NCBI GenBank assembly: GCA_958413895.1
Contig: CATYVQ010000008.1
Location: 1-64,000, forward strand
From: an uncultured Collinsella sp.
Lineage (GTDB): Bacteria; Actinomycetota; Coriobacteriia; Coriobacteriales; Coriobacteriaceae
Reading direction: 5' to 3'
Length of the DNA: 64,000 bases
The notes under the pieces were generated by a model. The model ran no database searches, was not told the DNA's origin, and saw nothing but the letters and a program-made list of their open reading frames with translations. The position numbers and the translations under genes were made by a program. Positions 26,801 through 34,628 of this stretch are shown here, in pieces (the stretch's first letter is position 1; each line of letters begins with the position of its first letter).

Positions 26801-28120
26801 TTACTGCTTTGCGGCACAATCCAAATGCCGGCGTCCAAACAGCAGCAGCGCCGCGGGAACCGCCGTCACGACCATACCCGTCCCGATGAGCGTCTGTTGT
26901 ACGCCAAACGTCGCCGCCAGCCACGGGGCAATCGCCAGCGGGGCCACGCCGGCGAACATGTTGCCAAAACCCATGACCGAGTTGACGCGACCGAGCTGCT
27001 CGAGCGGGGCCGTCGTTTGCACGATCGTGTTGTGGAGCGGGTTGACGACGCCCCAAGCTATGCCCAGTGCAACCTGGCCGACAAGAGCCACGCCCACGTA
27101 CGGTGTCCCCACATAGAGCAGACTTCCCAGACCCACGGACATAAGCGCCACGAGCAGCGTTTTAAGGTTGACCAGGTGCGGTGGCAAGCGGAGCGCGGCC
27201 ACAGCGCCCAGCACCGCGCCCACACCGCTGGCCGACGAGAGCCAGCCCATCCATTCGACACCGACGTGCAGGACATCGCGGTAGAAGAACGACTCCAGCG
27301 GATCGAAAGCTCCATAGCCAAAGTTCGAAAGGAAAATAATGCAGAACAGCAGGGCGAGGACGCTGTTGGTGAAGACTGTCTTGATGCTGATCGCGAAGGT
27401 GACGCGGGAAGATGTGTTGGGGTCGGGGCTTTGTCCCGCACGCTCCCCTTCCTCTGCCGAATCGGCATCCGCATGCCTGGCGACATGGCTGGTCTGCGGC
27501 CTAAAGCCCCAACCGGCGACGAGTGCCAGCACTGTAAAGATCATCATGAGCACGAACACCGCGCGCGACGACGCAGCAGCCGCGACAAAGCCGCCCAGCG
27601 TAGGGCCAACGATGATGCTCACGTTTGAGAACATGGCGATGGCGGAGTTGATGTCTTTGAGCTCGACAGGATCGTCGGTGAGGTAGGCCGGATAGGATGT
27701 GGCGATGGACTGGGCGAACCCCATCACGAAGCCCAGGAGCACCGCGCCGAGCAGGACGATGCCAGTCGCGCTGCCAAAGACGATGATCGCCGCGCCGGTT
27801 GCCAGCGTGCCGACGATACTCAGCAAGAAATGACGGCGCGGGCCCCAGGCGTCGAGCACCGCGCCACCCGCAAAGGATCCCAGGATCACGAATACGTTCA
27901 TAAACAGGACGGCCAGCGATGTCGCGACGACCGAACCGTCGTCCGCATAGGTGAGCGTTCCGATGACGCCGATAAAGTAGCTGGTCTGAAAACCGGTGTA
28001 GATGAGAAAGCGCATCGCCACCAGGCGCTTGGCCTGCACGGACAGCGATGATTGAGGCTTTGAGAAAAGAGGGGCGAGCACGGAGACTCCTTGTTTCATA
28101 CGAATGCGGACGGCGGGCAT
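26801..28120 (-). CDS. MFS transporter, 439 aa
   Basis: Twelve-helix major facilitator, cytoplasmic membrane. The first helix pairs are visible from residue about 35 (MRFLIYTGFQTSYFIGVIGT), a loop motif AGGAVLDAWGPRRHFL matches MFS motif A, and a charged cytoplasmic loop (PQTSHVARHADADSAEEGER) separates the two halves. Resembles drug-efflux or enterobactin-exporter-like (TetA/EntS) members. The start is uncertain: ATG at 28120 or 28099, neither with a strong ribosome site. Monocistronic. The substrate is not predictable. Confidence 0.88.
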   Translation of the reverse strand: MPAVRIRMKQGVSVLAPLFSKPQSSLSVQAKRLVAMRFLIYTGFQTSYFIGVIGTLTYADDGSVVATSLAVLFMNVFVILGSFAGGAVLDAWGPRRHFLLSIVGTLATGAAIIVFGSATGIVLLGAVLLGFVMGFAQSIATSYPAYLTDDPVELKDINSAIAMFSNVSIIVGPTLGGFVAAAASSRAVFVLMMIFTVLALVAGWGFRPQTSHVARHADADSAEEGERAGQSPDPNTSSRVTFAISIKTVFTNSVLALLFCIIFLSNFGYGAFDPLESFFYRDVLHVGVEWMGWLSSASGVGAVLGAVAALRLPPHLVNLKTLLVALMSVGLGSLLYVGTPYVGVALVGQVALGIAWGVVNPLHNTIVQTTAPLEQLGRVNSVMGFGNMFAGVAPLAIAPWLAATFGVQQTLIGTGMVVTAVPAALLLFGRRHLDCAAKQ

Positions 28121-28254
28121 TCGCCACCATCTGCCAAATCAATCTATCCGCATGAAACATTAAGGACGCATCGAGCCCCTTCTCTCCGTTTTTCGCCCGT
28201 CATGAACTACTTGGTAGATTGTAAGGCATGTCCCACACATCTACTAAAGCAAAA

Positions 28255-28288
28255 ACCACCACAAAGGTGCCTGGCCCCTTTGTGGTGG
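28255..28288. repeat. Palindrome family B, copy 4
   Basis: ACCACCACAAAGG with CCTTTGTGGTGG, spacer TGCCTGGCC, between the MFS and MoaC-MobB genes. Confidence 0.8.
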
Positions 28289-28309
28289 AAATGACGTTTG
28301 CCCAGATAG

Positions 28310-28345
28310 AACCTGCCAAAATAAACCTGTCTTTTTTGGCAGGTT
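28310..28345 (-). terminator. Hairpin directly after moaC-mobB
   Basis: AACCTGCCAAAA and TTTTGGCAGGTT pair over 12 bp, adjoining the stop codon at 28346. The T-run after the stem on the minus strand is weak, so it may be a terminator or a stabilising 3' structure. Confidence 0.5.
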
Positions 28346-29650
28346 TTAGGCCAGGTGATCTTGGATAAGGTCGCAGATGGCTCGGGCGTCGTTGATGTTG
28401 ATGGCTCGGGTCGCAAAGCCGGCGTCGAAGGCCTGACGCGCCAGGGCCTCGTTGCAGGCAAGGGCCAGCGTGTGACCGTCGACCAGGTCGAGCGAGCTCT
28501 TGCCGCGCAGACGGTCGACACCCGATCGCGCGACCACGATGTTGTCGAAGCCCTCGGTCTTGTAGCCCTCGATGATCACCACGTCGACATCGTTGTAACG
28601 CGACAGCAGCTCGCGCGCGGGCATCTCGTCCTCCTCGCGCGTGTCGGCGTACTCCGCCCAGCGCGTGGCGCAGATGAGGCCCACGTGTTTGGATCCGGCC
28701 TGGTGATGGCGCCAGGTGTCCTTAGCAGGCACATCGATATCAAAGCCGTGATGCCCATGATGCTTGAGCGAACCCACGCGCAGGCCGCGGCGGGTGAGCT
28801 CGGCAATGACCTTCTCGACGAGCGTGGTCTTGCCCGAGTTTTGGTAGCCGATAAACGCGATCGCGGGGACGGCCGGTGTCGGAGCTGCGGGCGCGACGGC
28901 GACGGATGCGCTCACGGGCGCGGCACCGTCAGCGGCCACGGCCTCAACAACAGCGGCCTGACGCTCTGCGCGATCCCACACACCCGAGCGGCCACCCTCC
29001 TTGTGCAGCAGGCGCACGTCGACGATCTCCATGCCGCGATCGACGGCCTTGCACATGTCATAGATGGTCAGACACGCGGCACTCGCGCCGGTCAGGGCCT
29101 CCATCTCAATTCCGGTCTTGCCCGTCACGCCCGCCGTGACCAGCACGTGAAAGCCAACCTGCCCGTCCACGCGCGCAGGCGCCCAGCCCTCGGGCACGTT
29201 CTCGACAGGCGTCCCCGCCGGAGCGATGGGCTCGATATCGCACTTACTCTTGGTAATGAGCAACGGATGGCACATGGGGATGATGTCACTCGTGCGCTTG
29301 ATGGCCATAATGCCCGCCACGCGTGCGCAGGCAAGCACGTCGCCCTTTTTGGCGCGGTCCTGCAGCACCATGGCCTGCGTCTCGGGGTGCAAGAGAATGG
29401 TGCCCTCGGCGATGGCGATGCGATGGGTCTCGGCCTTGTCGGACACGTCGACCATGCGCACCTCGCCCTTGGCATCCACGTGCGTCAGCTCGTCGCGACG
29501 GGCATCACGGGCGGGCTCGGCGACAGCGCTGGCAGTCGGCTGTGCGGACGCGTCGGCGTTGCCAGCATTCGCCGCAGCCGTGACTTTGTGGGCAGACATC
29601 GCGGCCCTGCGAGCGGCCTTGGTGGCATCGGCGTACCTGCTCTTGGCCAT
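28346..29650 (-). CDS. moaC: MoaC-MobB fusion for molybdenum cofactor synthesis, 434 aa
   Basis: Two domains in one chain. Residues about 55-235 are MoaC (cyclic pyranopterin monophosphate synthase): DVSDKAETHRIAIAEG, IPMCHPL, EMEALTGAS. Residues about 260-434 are MobB, the GTP-binding accessory of guanine-dinucleotide attachment: P-loop GYQNSGKTTL. An Ala-rich linker (AAPVSASVAVAPAAPTPAVP) joins them. MoaC acts early and MobB late in the pathway, so the fusion joins non-consecutive steps. Start ATG 29650 follows GGAGG; a longer frame to 29695 is rejected. Cotranscribed with moaA just upstream. An extra low-complexity N-terminus precedes MoaC. Confidence 0.93.
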   Translation of the reverse strand: MAKSRYADATKAARRAAMSAHKVTAAANAGNADASAQPTASAVAEPARDARRDELTHVDAKGEVRMVDVSDKAETHRIAIAEGTILLHPETQAMVLQDRAKKGDVLACARVAGIMAIKRTSDIIPMCHPLLITKSKCDIEPIAPAGTPVENVPEGWAPARVDGQVGFHVLVTAGVTGKTGIEMEALTGASAACLTIYDMCKAVDRGMEIVDVRLLHKEGGRSGVWDRAERQAAVVEAVAADGAAPVSASVAVAPAAPTPAVPAIAFIGYQNSGKTTLVEKVIAELTRRGLRVGSLKHHGHHGFDIDVPAKDTWRHHQAGSKHVGLICATRWAEYADTREEDEMPARELLSRYNDVDVVIIEGYKTEGFDNIVVARSGVDRLRGKSSLDLVDGHTLALACNEALARQAFDAGFATRAININDARAICDLIQDHLA

Positions 29651-29654
29651 ATGA

Positions 29655-30710
29655 TCATCCTCCGATTTGGGACATAAATCGTTGCGTGCCCTCAATTATC
29701 GCGTGTTCCTGCGGTTTGTGGGCCACGGCATCGCGCCAAATCGAAAGTACCTGCATATCATCACCACGGCGCAGCGCCTCACGCACCGAATACTCGGCAT
29801 CGCTAAACAGGCACGGGCGCACGTTGCCATCGGCCGTCAGGCGCAGACGGTTGCAATTCGCGCAAAAATGATTGGACATGGCGCTGATAAAGCCGACCGT
29901 TCCCGCCGCGCCCGGAAAGTGCCAATAGCGTGCAGGGCCCGCGCCGGCAGGAGCGTCGTTGATGTCGAGCGGCTCGAGCTCGCCCAGCCCCGTCGCAGCG
30001 GCCCCGGCATTGATGCGCGCCCGCAACTCGTCGCTCGGAACGGTGTCGCTCGCGTCCCACAGCTCGGGATTGAGTGCGGGCGCATGCGGGTCCACAGTGC
30101 AATGCGAGCTCGTGCGCTCGTCGCCAATGGGCATGTATTCGATAAAGCGCAGGTGGATGGGGCGGTCGAGCGTGAGCCGCGCGAGGGCCGCCACATCCTG
30201 GTTGAGCCGGCGCACCACAACGCAGTTGACCTTAACGGGTTCAAAGCCCCAAGCCAGCGCCGCGTCGATGCCAGCCATGGTCTGCTCGAGACGACCAAGG
30301 CGCGTGATCTTTCCAAACAGCGTAGGGTCGAGCGTATCGAGCGAGATGTTGACGCGGTTAAGCCCGGCGTCTTTGAGCTGCGGCGCCAGCTTGGGTAGCA
30401 GGGCGCCATTGGTGGTAAGCGAGATGTCCTCGATCTGCGGGATCGCGCGGATGTCGCGAATGAGCGGGATGATACGGCGGCTGACCAGCGGCTCGCCGCC
30501 CGTCAGGCGTACGCGGCGAATGCCCTCCCCCGCTACCAAGCGCACAAAGCGGGCGATTTCCTCGGCACTGAGCAGCTCGTCGTGTGCACGGGGCGACACA
30601 CCATCGGCCGGCATGCAATAGATGCAGCGGAAATTGCACTTGTCGGTAACGGCAATGCGCAGGTAGTTGATATCGCGGCCAAAGCCGTCATGTTGCACGT
30701 GCCCGTCCAC
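29655..30710 (-). CDS. moaA: GTP 3',8-cyclase
   Basis: Radical SAM enzyme that starts molybdenum cofactor synthesis by rearranging GTP. The N-terminal cluster motif CNFRCIYC (about 27-34), the SAM-binding TGGEPLV, the C-terminal 4Fe-4S ligands in CANCNRLRLTADGNVRPCL, and the C-terminal Gly-Gly needed for activity are all present. Its 351 aa is slightly above the family norm of about 330. It lies 4 bases upstream of the MoaC-MobB start. Other cofactor genes (moaE, moaD, moeA, mogA) are not in this window. Confidence 0.96.
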   Translation of the reverse strand: MDGHVQHDGFGRDINYLRIAVTDKCNFRCIYCMPADGVSPRAHDELLSAEEIARFVRLVAGEGIRRVRLTGGEPLVSRRIIPLIRDIRAIPQIEDISLTTNGALLPKLAPQLKDAGLNRVNISLDTLDPTLFGKITRLGRLEQTMAGIDAALAWGFEPVKVNCVVVRRLNQDVAALARLTLDRPIHLRFIEYMPIGDERTSSHCTVDPHAPALNPELWDASDTVPSDELRARINAGAAATGLGELEPLDINDAPAGAGPARYWHFPGAAGTVGFISAMSNHFCANCNRLRLTADGNVRPCLFSDAEYSVREALRRGDDMQVLSIWRDAVAHKPQEHAIIEGTQRFMSQIGG

Positions 30711-30842
30711 GCAGCCCTCCCCTCACGCGGCGTTTTATTCTTCGGAAAACATAATACCCCACGAGAGAATCATGCCGACACCCGTACGACAGGACGGGTC
30801 ACTTCGAGCAAAACGGACTTTCCAAGCCCATCCTCAGCACAG

Positions 30843-30903
30843 ACCATCACAACATTCGATGCTTTTCCCGTTTTTGGCAAAAAACGTCGAATGTTGTGAT
30901 GGT
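30843..30903. repeat. Palindrome family A, copy 3
   Basis: ACCATCACAACATTCGA and its complement, 17-bp perfect arms, with inner GCTTTTCCCGTTTTTGGCAA. It lies between moaA and the 30944 gene. Confidence 0.85.
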
Positions 30904-30943
30904 TTGCCTGCCCACGGCACCCCGTAGAGGGACCAAAACGTCC

Positions 30944-31930
30944 CTAAAGGCCGCCGTCCCAGTGCCGAATCACGAATTCTCGCAGGTCGTTCTGACGCTT
31001 TTGGAACGTTTCGCTTCGGTCGCACTTAAGGCCCATAGCGAGCGCGATGGCGTTCATCGCCCGATGCAATTGCAGCTGATGGACAAACTGAGTCCCGGTG
31101 AGGACGATCATCCTAAAGCCCAGCGCGCTCAGCACGGTCATACGCTCCGCATCCGACGCGCTGCGCTGTTTATCAAGATGGTCCGAGCCGTTGTATTCAA
31201 TCCCTGTACCGCTCGCAGGCGCATATACGTCGATCTCGAAATACCCGGCCTTTGCGAGATACTTGAACTCGTTGGGAACATCGACCCGATGGTTGAGCTC
31301 GATCTTGGCGTATCCCAGCCCGCCCTGGGAACGTTTTGCTACGACCATGATTGCGGTGGCCGTCTCCATGGGCGACCGCGCGCCATCGTGCACGCGCTTG
31401 AGCACGGCGGCCGCGCGTATAGCCCCCTGACGAGATCGATTCTCACTGCAATAGGCAATCAAGTCGGCAACGGTATACCTCTGCCCCATCTCGATATAAT
31501 CGCCTGTCGACAGATGATTCAAATGGTATCGGGCGCAGATTTCATACCCATATTCCAGCTGCTCGGGCTCGCTCATCCACGAACCCGCTTGGACAAAGCA
31601 CATGGCCTCATCAACCACTAGAAGGCCCTCTGCCACCTCGATAAGATGGCCTGGAGGTACCGGCGCCCCAAACACGTGGCATCTGAATCCAGCCGGCGTC
31701 GAACGCTCAAAATCGAAGTTGACGAGCGTGTCGATATGATCGAGCTCTTCTCGTGGAATACCGAGCGAAACTAGATAGTCGGCAACGATCCCAACTGCCG
31801 TTGAAGCCCTCAGCCCCTTGGCATCGAGTCCCAATTTGGGCAGGCTCGCGGTCGGTTCCGCCTCGTTAGCAAGCAAGTCCTCATCGTATAGGCTGCTTGT
31901 TCGCGAGAGCGGCTCGGACGGGCGCGCCAC
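30944..31930 (-). CDS. DUF559/Vsr-like nuclease-fold protein, 328 aa
   Basis: Not named. The C-terminal third has the look of a PD-(D/E)xK fold: YFEIDVYAPASGTGIEYNG, then LGFRMIVLTGTQ. Asp in EIDVY and Glu in GIEYNG are candidate metal ligands, as in Vsr and DUF559 proteins. The N-terminal part is helical and may bind DNA or a partner; it contains an FDFERSTPAGFRCHVFGAPVP segment that I cannot place. No signal peptide. Monocistronic, flanked by family A palindromes on both sides. A nuclease or restriction-like role is inferred only; no methyltransferase is near. Confidence 0.72.
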   Translation of the reverse strand: MARPSEPLSRTSSLYDEDLLANEAEPTASLPKLGLDAKGLRASTAVGIVADYLVSLGIPREELDHIDTLVNFDFERSTPAGFRCHVFGAPVPPGHLIEVAEGLLVVDEAMCFVQAGSWMSEPEQLEYGYEICARYHLNHLSTGDYIEMGQRYTVADLIAYCSENRSRQGAIRAAAVLKRVHDGARSPMETATAIMVVAKRSQGGLGYAKIELNHRVDVPNEFKYLAKAGYFEIDVYAPASGTGIEYNGSDHLDKQRSASDAERMTVLSALGFRMIVLTGTQFVHQLQLHRAMNAIALAMGLKCDRSETFQKRQNDLREFVIRHWDGGL

Positions 31931-32080
31931 GTTGTGGTACAGCCAGCAGTCTTATGGGACAGGACGATCGGCAGGTCCATAAGCCCTCCAATGGAGTCGG
32001 ATAACCAACCTTATTCCCCTGCCCACGGGTCCACACACCTTCGTGCACAAGAAAGCGATTCCACCCGGTCGAGTGGCAAA

Positions 32081-32145
32081 AAACCATCACAACATTCGAT
32101 GCTTTTCCCGATTTTGGCAAAATACGTCGAATGTTGTGATGGTTT
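32081..32145. repeat. Palindrome family A, copy 4
   Basis: AAACCATCACAACATTCGA and its complement, 19-bp perfect arms, with inner GCTTTTCCCGATTTTGGCAAAA. The 31931-32298 stretch holds this and the MATE promoter. Confidence 0.85.
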
Positions 32146-32227
32146 GAGGCGAGGTGAGGGGCACGGAGGGCCAAAGCATCGTGCTTGGAGCGTGACTATT
32201 TTTTTCGCCCCACTGCCGACACAAACC

Positions 32228-32258
32228 TTGACTCTACAATCGTTGTAGGGTTTTCACT
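32228..32258 (+). promoter_or_regulatory. MerR-type promoter/operator upstream of the MATE gene
   Basis: TTGACT (32228-32233) is followed by the dyad CTACAA-TCG-TTGTAG (32234-32248) and, after a 19-base spacer, TTCACT (32253-32258). A dyad inside an overlong spacer is the hallmark of MerR-family promoters, and a MerR gene lies just downstream of the transporter. Confidence 0.65.
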
Positions 32259-32298
32259 ACACTGGTAGCTAAACGAACCCAGCCAGAAAGCCCCGCCC

Positions 32299-33645
32299 AT
32301 GGAACACGACCTCACACGCGGCAATGTCCTCAAGACCATCGCGGTCTTTGCCCTGCCTTATATGCTCTCGTACTTTTTGCAGATGCTATACGGCATGGCC
32401 GACCTGTACATGATGGGGCAGTTTAGCGGCGCCGCCGGCATCACCGCCGTGGCAAATGGCGCTCAGACACTCTATATGATCACCGTGGCACTCGTGGGCC
32501 TGGCCATGGGAACGACGGTGGTCGTCGGCCACGCCGTGGGCTCGCGCCGCTTCGACCGCGCCGAGGCAGCCATCGGCAACACCATCACGCTCTTTATGGG
32601 CGTCTCGCTGGTGCTGGCCGCCATCCTGCTTGCGCTGTGCCCGCAAATTGTGGCGCTCATTGGCACGCCGGCCGAGGCAGTCGAAGGAACCGCCGCCTAC
32701 CTGCGCATTTGCTTTATAGGCATTCCCTTTATCGCCGCGTACAACATTCTTTCGGCCATCTTTCGCGGGCTGGGCGATTCGCGCTCGCCCATGTACGTGA
32801 TCGGCGTGGCGTGCATCATCAACATCGCGCTCGACTTTCTGTTTATCGGCCACATGGGGCTCGGTCCCGTGGGCGCGGCGCTCGGCACGGTAACCGCCCA
32901 GACGGCAAGCGTTGCTCTCGCGCTCGTGTGGCTCAAGAGCCGCCGCACGAACATCCACGTTAAGCGCAGCGACCTGCGCCCCCAGCCCGAGGTGCTCGGC
33001 AGCATTCTTAAGATCGGCGTGCCCGTGGCCGTGCAGGACGGCTGCATCCAGGTGGCGTTTATGTTTATCACCGTCATCGCCAACCACCGAGGGCTCGTCG
33101 ACGCCGCCGCCGTGGGCCTGGTCGAGAAGATGATCAGCTTTTTGTTCATAGTGCCGAGCTCCATGGGTGCCACCGTCAGCGCACTCACGGCGCAAAACGC
33201 CGGCGCGGGCAAGGGCGACCGCGCACGTCAGGTACTCAAGGACGCCATGACCATATCGGTAGTGTACGGCTGCCTGATCACGGTGCTGATGTGGCTGGTA
33301 GCGCCGGCGTTTATTGGCTTTTTTGCCAAGGACGCTGCAGTAGTCGCCGCCGGCACCGGCTATATGCGCAGCTACATTTTCGACGCGATTTTTGCCGGCA
33401 TCCACATTTGCTTTAGCGGCTTTTTCGCTGCGTATGGCAAGAGCTACATCGGCTTTGCGCACAACGTGCTGGCCGTTGTGCTCATTCGCGTGCCGGGCGC
33501 ATGGCTGCTGTCGAACGCCTATTCCGACACGCTGTTCCCCATGGGTATCGCCTCGCCGTGCGGATCGATTTTGTCGGCAGTCATCTGTGTTGTCGCGTTT
33601 ACCGTGCTCAACCGGCGCGGGGCTTTTGACAAGCTGGCAGCGTAG
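32299..33645 (+). CDS. MATE-family efflux pump, 448 aa
   Basis: Twelve-helix multidrug and toxin extrusion antiporter (Na+ or H+ driven). Family features visible: the N-terminal TIAVFALPYMLSYFLQMLYG-type first helix (LKTIAVFALPYMLS), the symmetric repeat of two six-helix bundles with the linker near residue 220, and conserved Gly/Pro patterns such as YNILSAIFRGLGDSRSPMY. Its length is typical (about 450). Promoter with a MerR-type operator upstream; the MerR gene follows 77 bases after the stop in the same direction. Substrate unknown; a cationic drug or bile-type compound is plausible. Confidence 0.92.
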   Translation: MEHDLTRGNVLKTIAVFALPYMLSYFLQMLYGMADLYMMGQFSGAAGITAVANGAQTLYMITVALVGLAMGTTVVVGHAVGSRRFDRAEAAIGNTITLFMGVSLVLAAILLALCPQIVALIGTPAEAVEGTAAYLRICFIGIPFIAAYNILSAIFRGLGDSRSPMYVIGVACIINIALDFLFIGHMGLGPVGAALGTVTAQTASVALALVWLKSRRTNIHVKRSDLRPQPEVLGSILKIGVPVAVQDGCIQVAFMFITVIANHRGLVDAAAVGLVEKMISFLFIVPSSMGATVSALTAQNAGAGKGDRARQVLKDAMTISVVYGCLITVLMWLVAPAFIGFFAKDAAVVAAGTGYMRSYIFDAIFAGIHICFSGFFAAYGKSYIGFAHNVLAVVLIRVPGAWLLSNAYSDTLFPMGIASPCGSILSAVICVVAFTVLNRRGAFDKLAA

Positions 33646-33722
33646 CGGATCGTTCGTGTCATACGACGGCTGCGCCGCACGACTTCAGTGCCCCTCCCCC
33701 GCCCGTTGAAAGGAGCAGTCCC

Positions 33723-34571
33723 ATGACCGACTCGCCAACTGAACATACCGAGGGCCTGCTCCGCATTGGCGAAGTGGCGCGCCTGTTTAACCTGAGTGTT
33801 GGGACGCTACGTCATTACGAGCAGATGGGCTTGCTGGACCCGGCGCACATCGATCCGGCAAGTGGGTACCGCTACTACGGATCGCGGCAGCTCTCCACCC
33901 TCAACACCATCAGCCACCTGCGCGTTCTCAACTTGCCGTTAGCACAAATCCGCGAGTTTGTGACCACGCGCGATGTGGACCTTATGCAGCGGCAGCTGGC
34001 TCAGCAGCAGGAGCTCATCGAGCGCAAGCGCCGCGAGTTGGAGCGCGTGTCGCGCAAGATCGATAACCGGCTTGCTCTACTGCACGATGCCTTGAACACC
34101 GAACTCGACACCATTTGCACAATCGATGCGCCCGAGCTTCGCTGCGCCGTGCTGCGCGAACGCGTCAACCCTACCGACGCCTATGCGCTGGAGTGGCAGA
34201 TTCGTCAGCTGCAGAAAGGCCAGCACGAGACCTTTGTCTTTCTAGGCAACTTGGGCGTTGGGATTAGCGCCGAGCGCCTGGCCGCCGGCGACTTTGACGG
34301 CTACGACGAGGTCTTTTTGCTGCTCGATGACACCGATGATTACGTGGGCGACGTCGAGGCTCGACCCGCCGCGCGCTGCCTGACCATTAGCTTTCGCGGC
34401 ACGCACGGGCAAGCAGCCCCGCGCTACGAGCAGCTGCTCAGCTATATGCGCGAGCACGGCCTGACACCCGCCGGTCCCTCACGCGAGATCGCCCTGATCG
34501 ACGACATCATCAGCGATGATCCGGCAACCTACGTGACGCAGATCACGGTGCCCGTTACCCCATCCAAATAA
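33723..34571 (+). CDS. MerR-family regulator with GyrI-like ligand domain, 282 aa
   Basis: N-terminal winged helix-turn-helix (about 11-80: LLRIGEVARLFNLSVGTLRHYEQMGLL), a coiled-coil dimer helix (LAQQQELIERKRRELERVSR), then a GyrI-like effector domain (about 130-282) as in BmrR. Good GAAAGGAG site. Resembles BmrR-type drug sensors. It follows the MATE pump and most likely activates it through the 32228 dyad upstream of the pump, i.e. also its own operon. The ligand is unknown. Confidence 0.92.
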   Translation: MTDSPTEHTEGLLRIGEVARLFNLSVGTLRHYEQMGLLDPAHIDPASGYRYYGSRQLSTLNTISHLRVLNLPLAQIREFVTTRDVDLMQRQLAQQQELIERKRRELERVSRKIDNRLALLHDALNTELDTICTIDAPELRCAVLRERVNPTDAYALEWQIRQLQKGQHETFVFLGNLGVGISAERLAAGDFDGYDEVFLLLDDTDDYVGDVEARPAARCLTISFRGTHGQAAPRYEQLLSYMREHGLTPAGPSREIALIDDIISDDPATYVTQITVPVTPSK

Positions 34572-34573
34572 GA

Positions 34574-34609
34574 ACCGCTCGGAAGGCATCGTGCTTCCGG
34601 GCGGTTTTT
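34574..34609. terminator. Terminator between MerR and ligA
   Basis: ACCGCTCGGAAG pairs with CTTCCGGGCGGT (one G-T pair), followed by TTTTT on plus. It may serve both convergent transcripts. Confidence 0.85.
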
Positions 34610-34628
34610 CAATTTGGCTATCGATGCA

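Noticed and set aside
32227..32263. Standard sigma promoter TTGACT with TACACT
   Set aside because: The spacer would be 24 bases; a MerR-type layout with TTCACT fits better.
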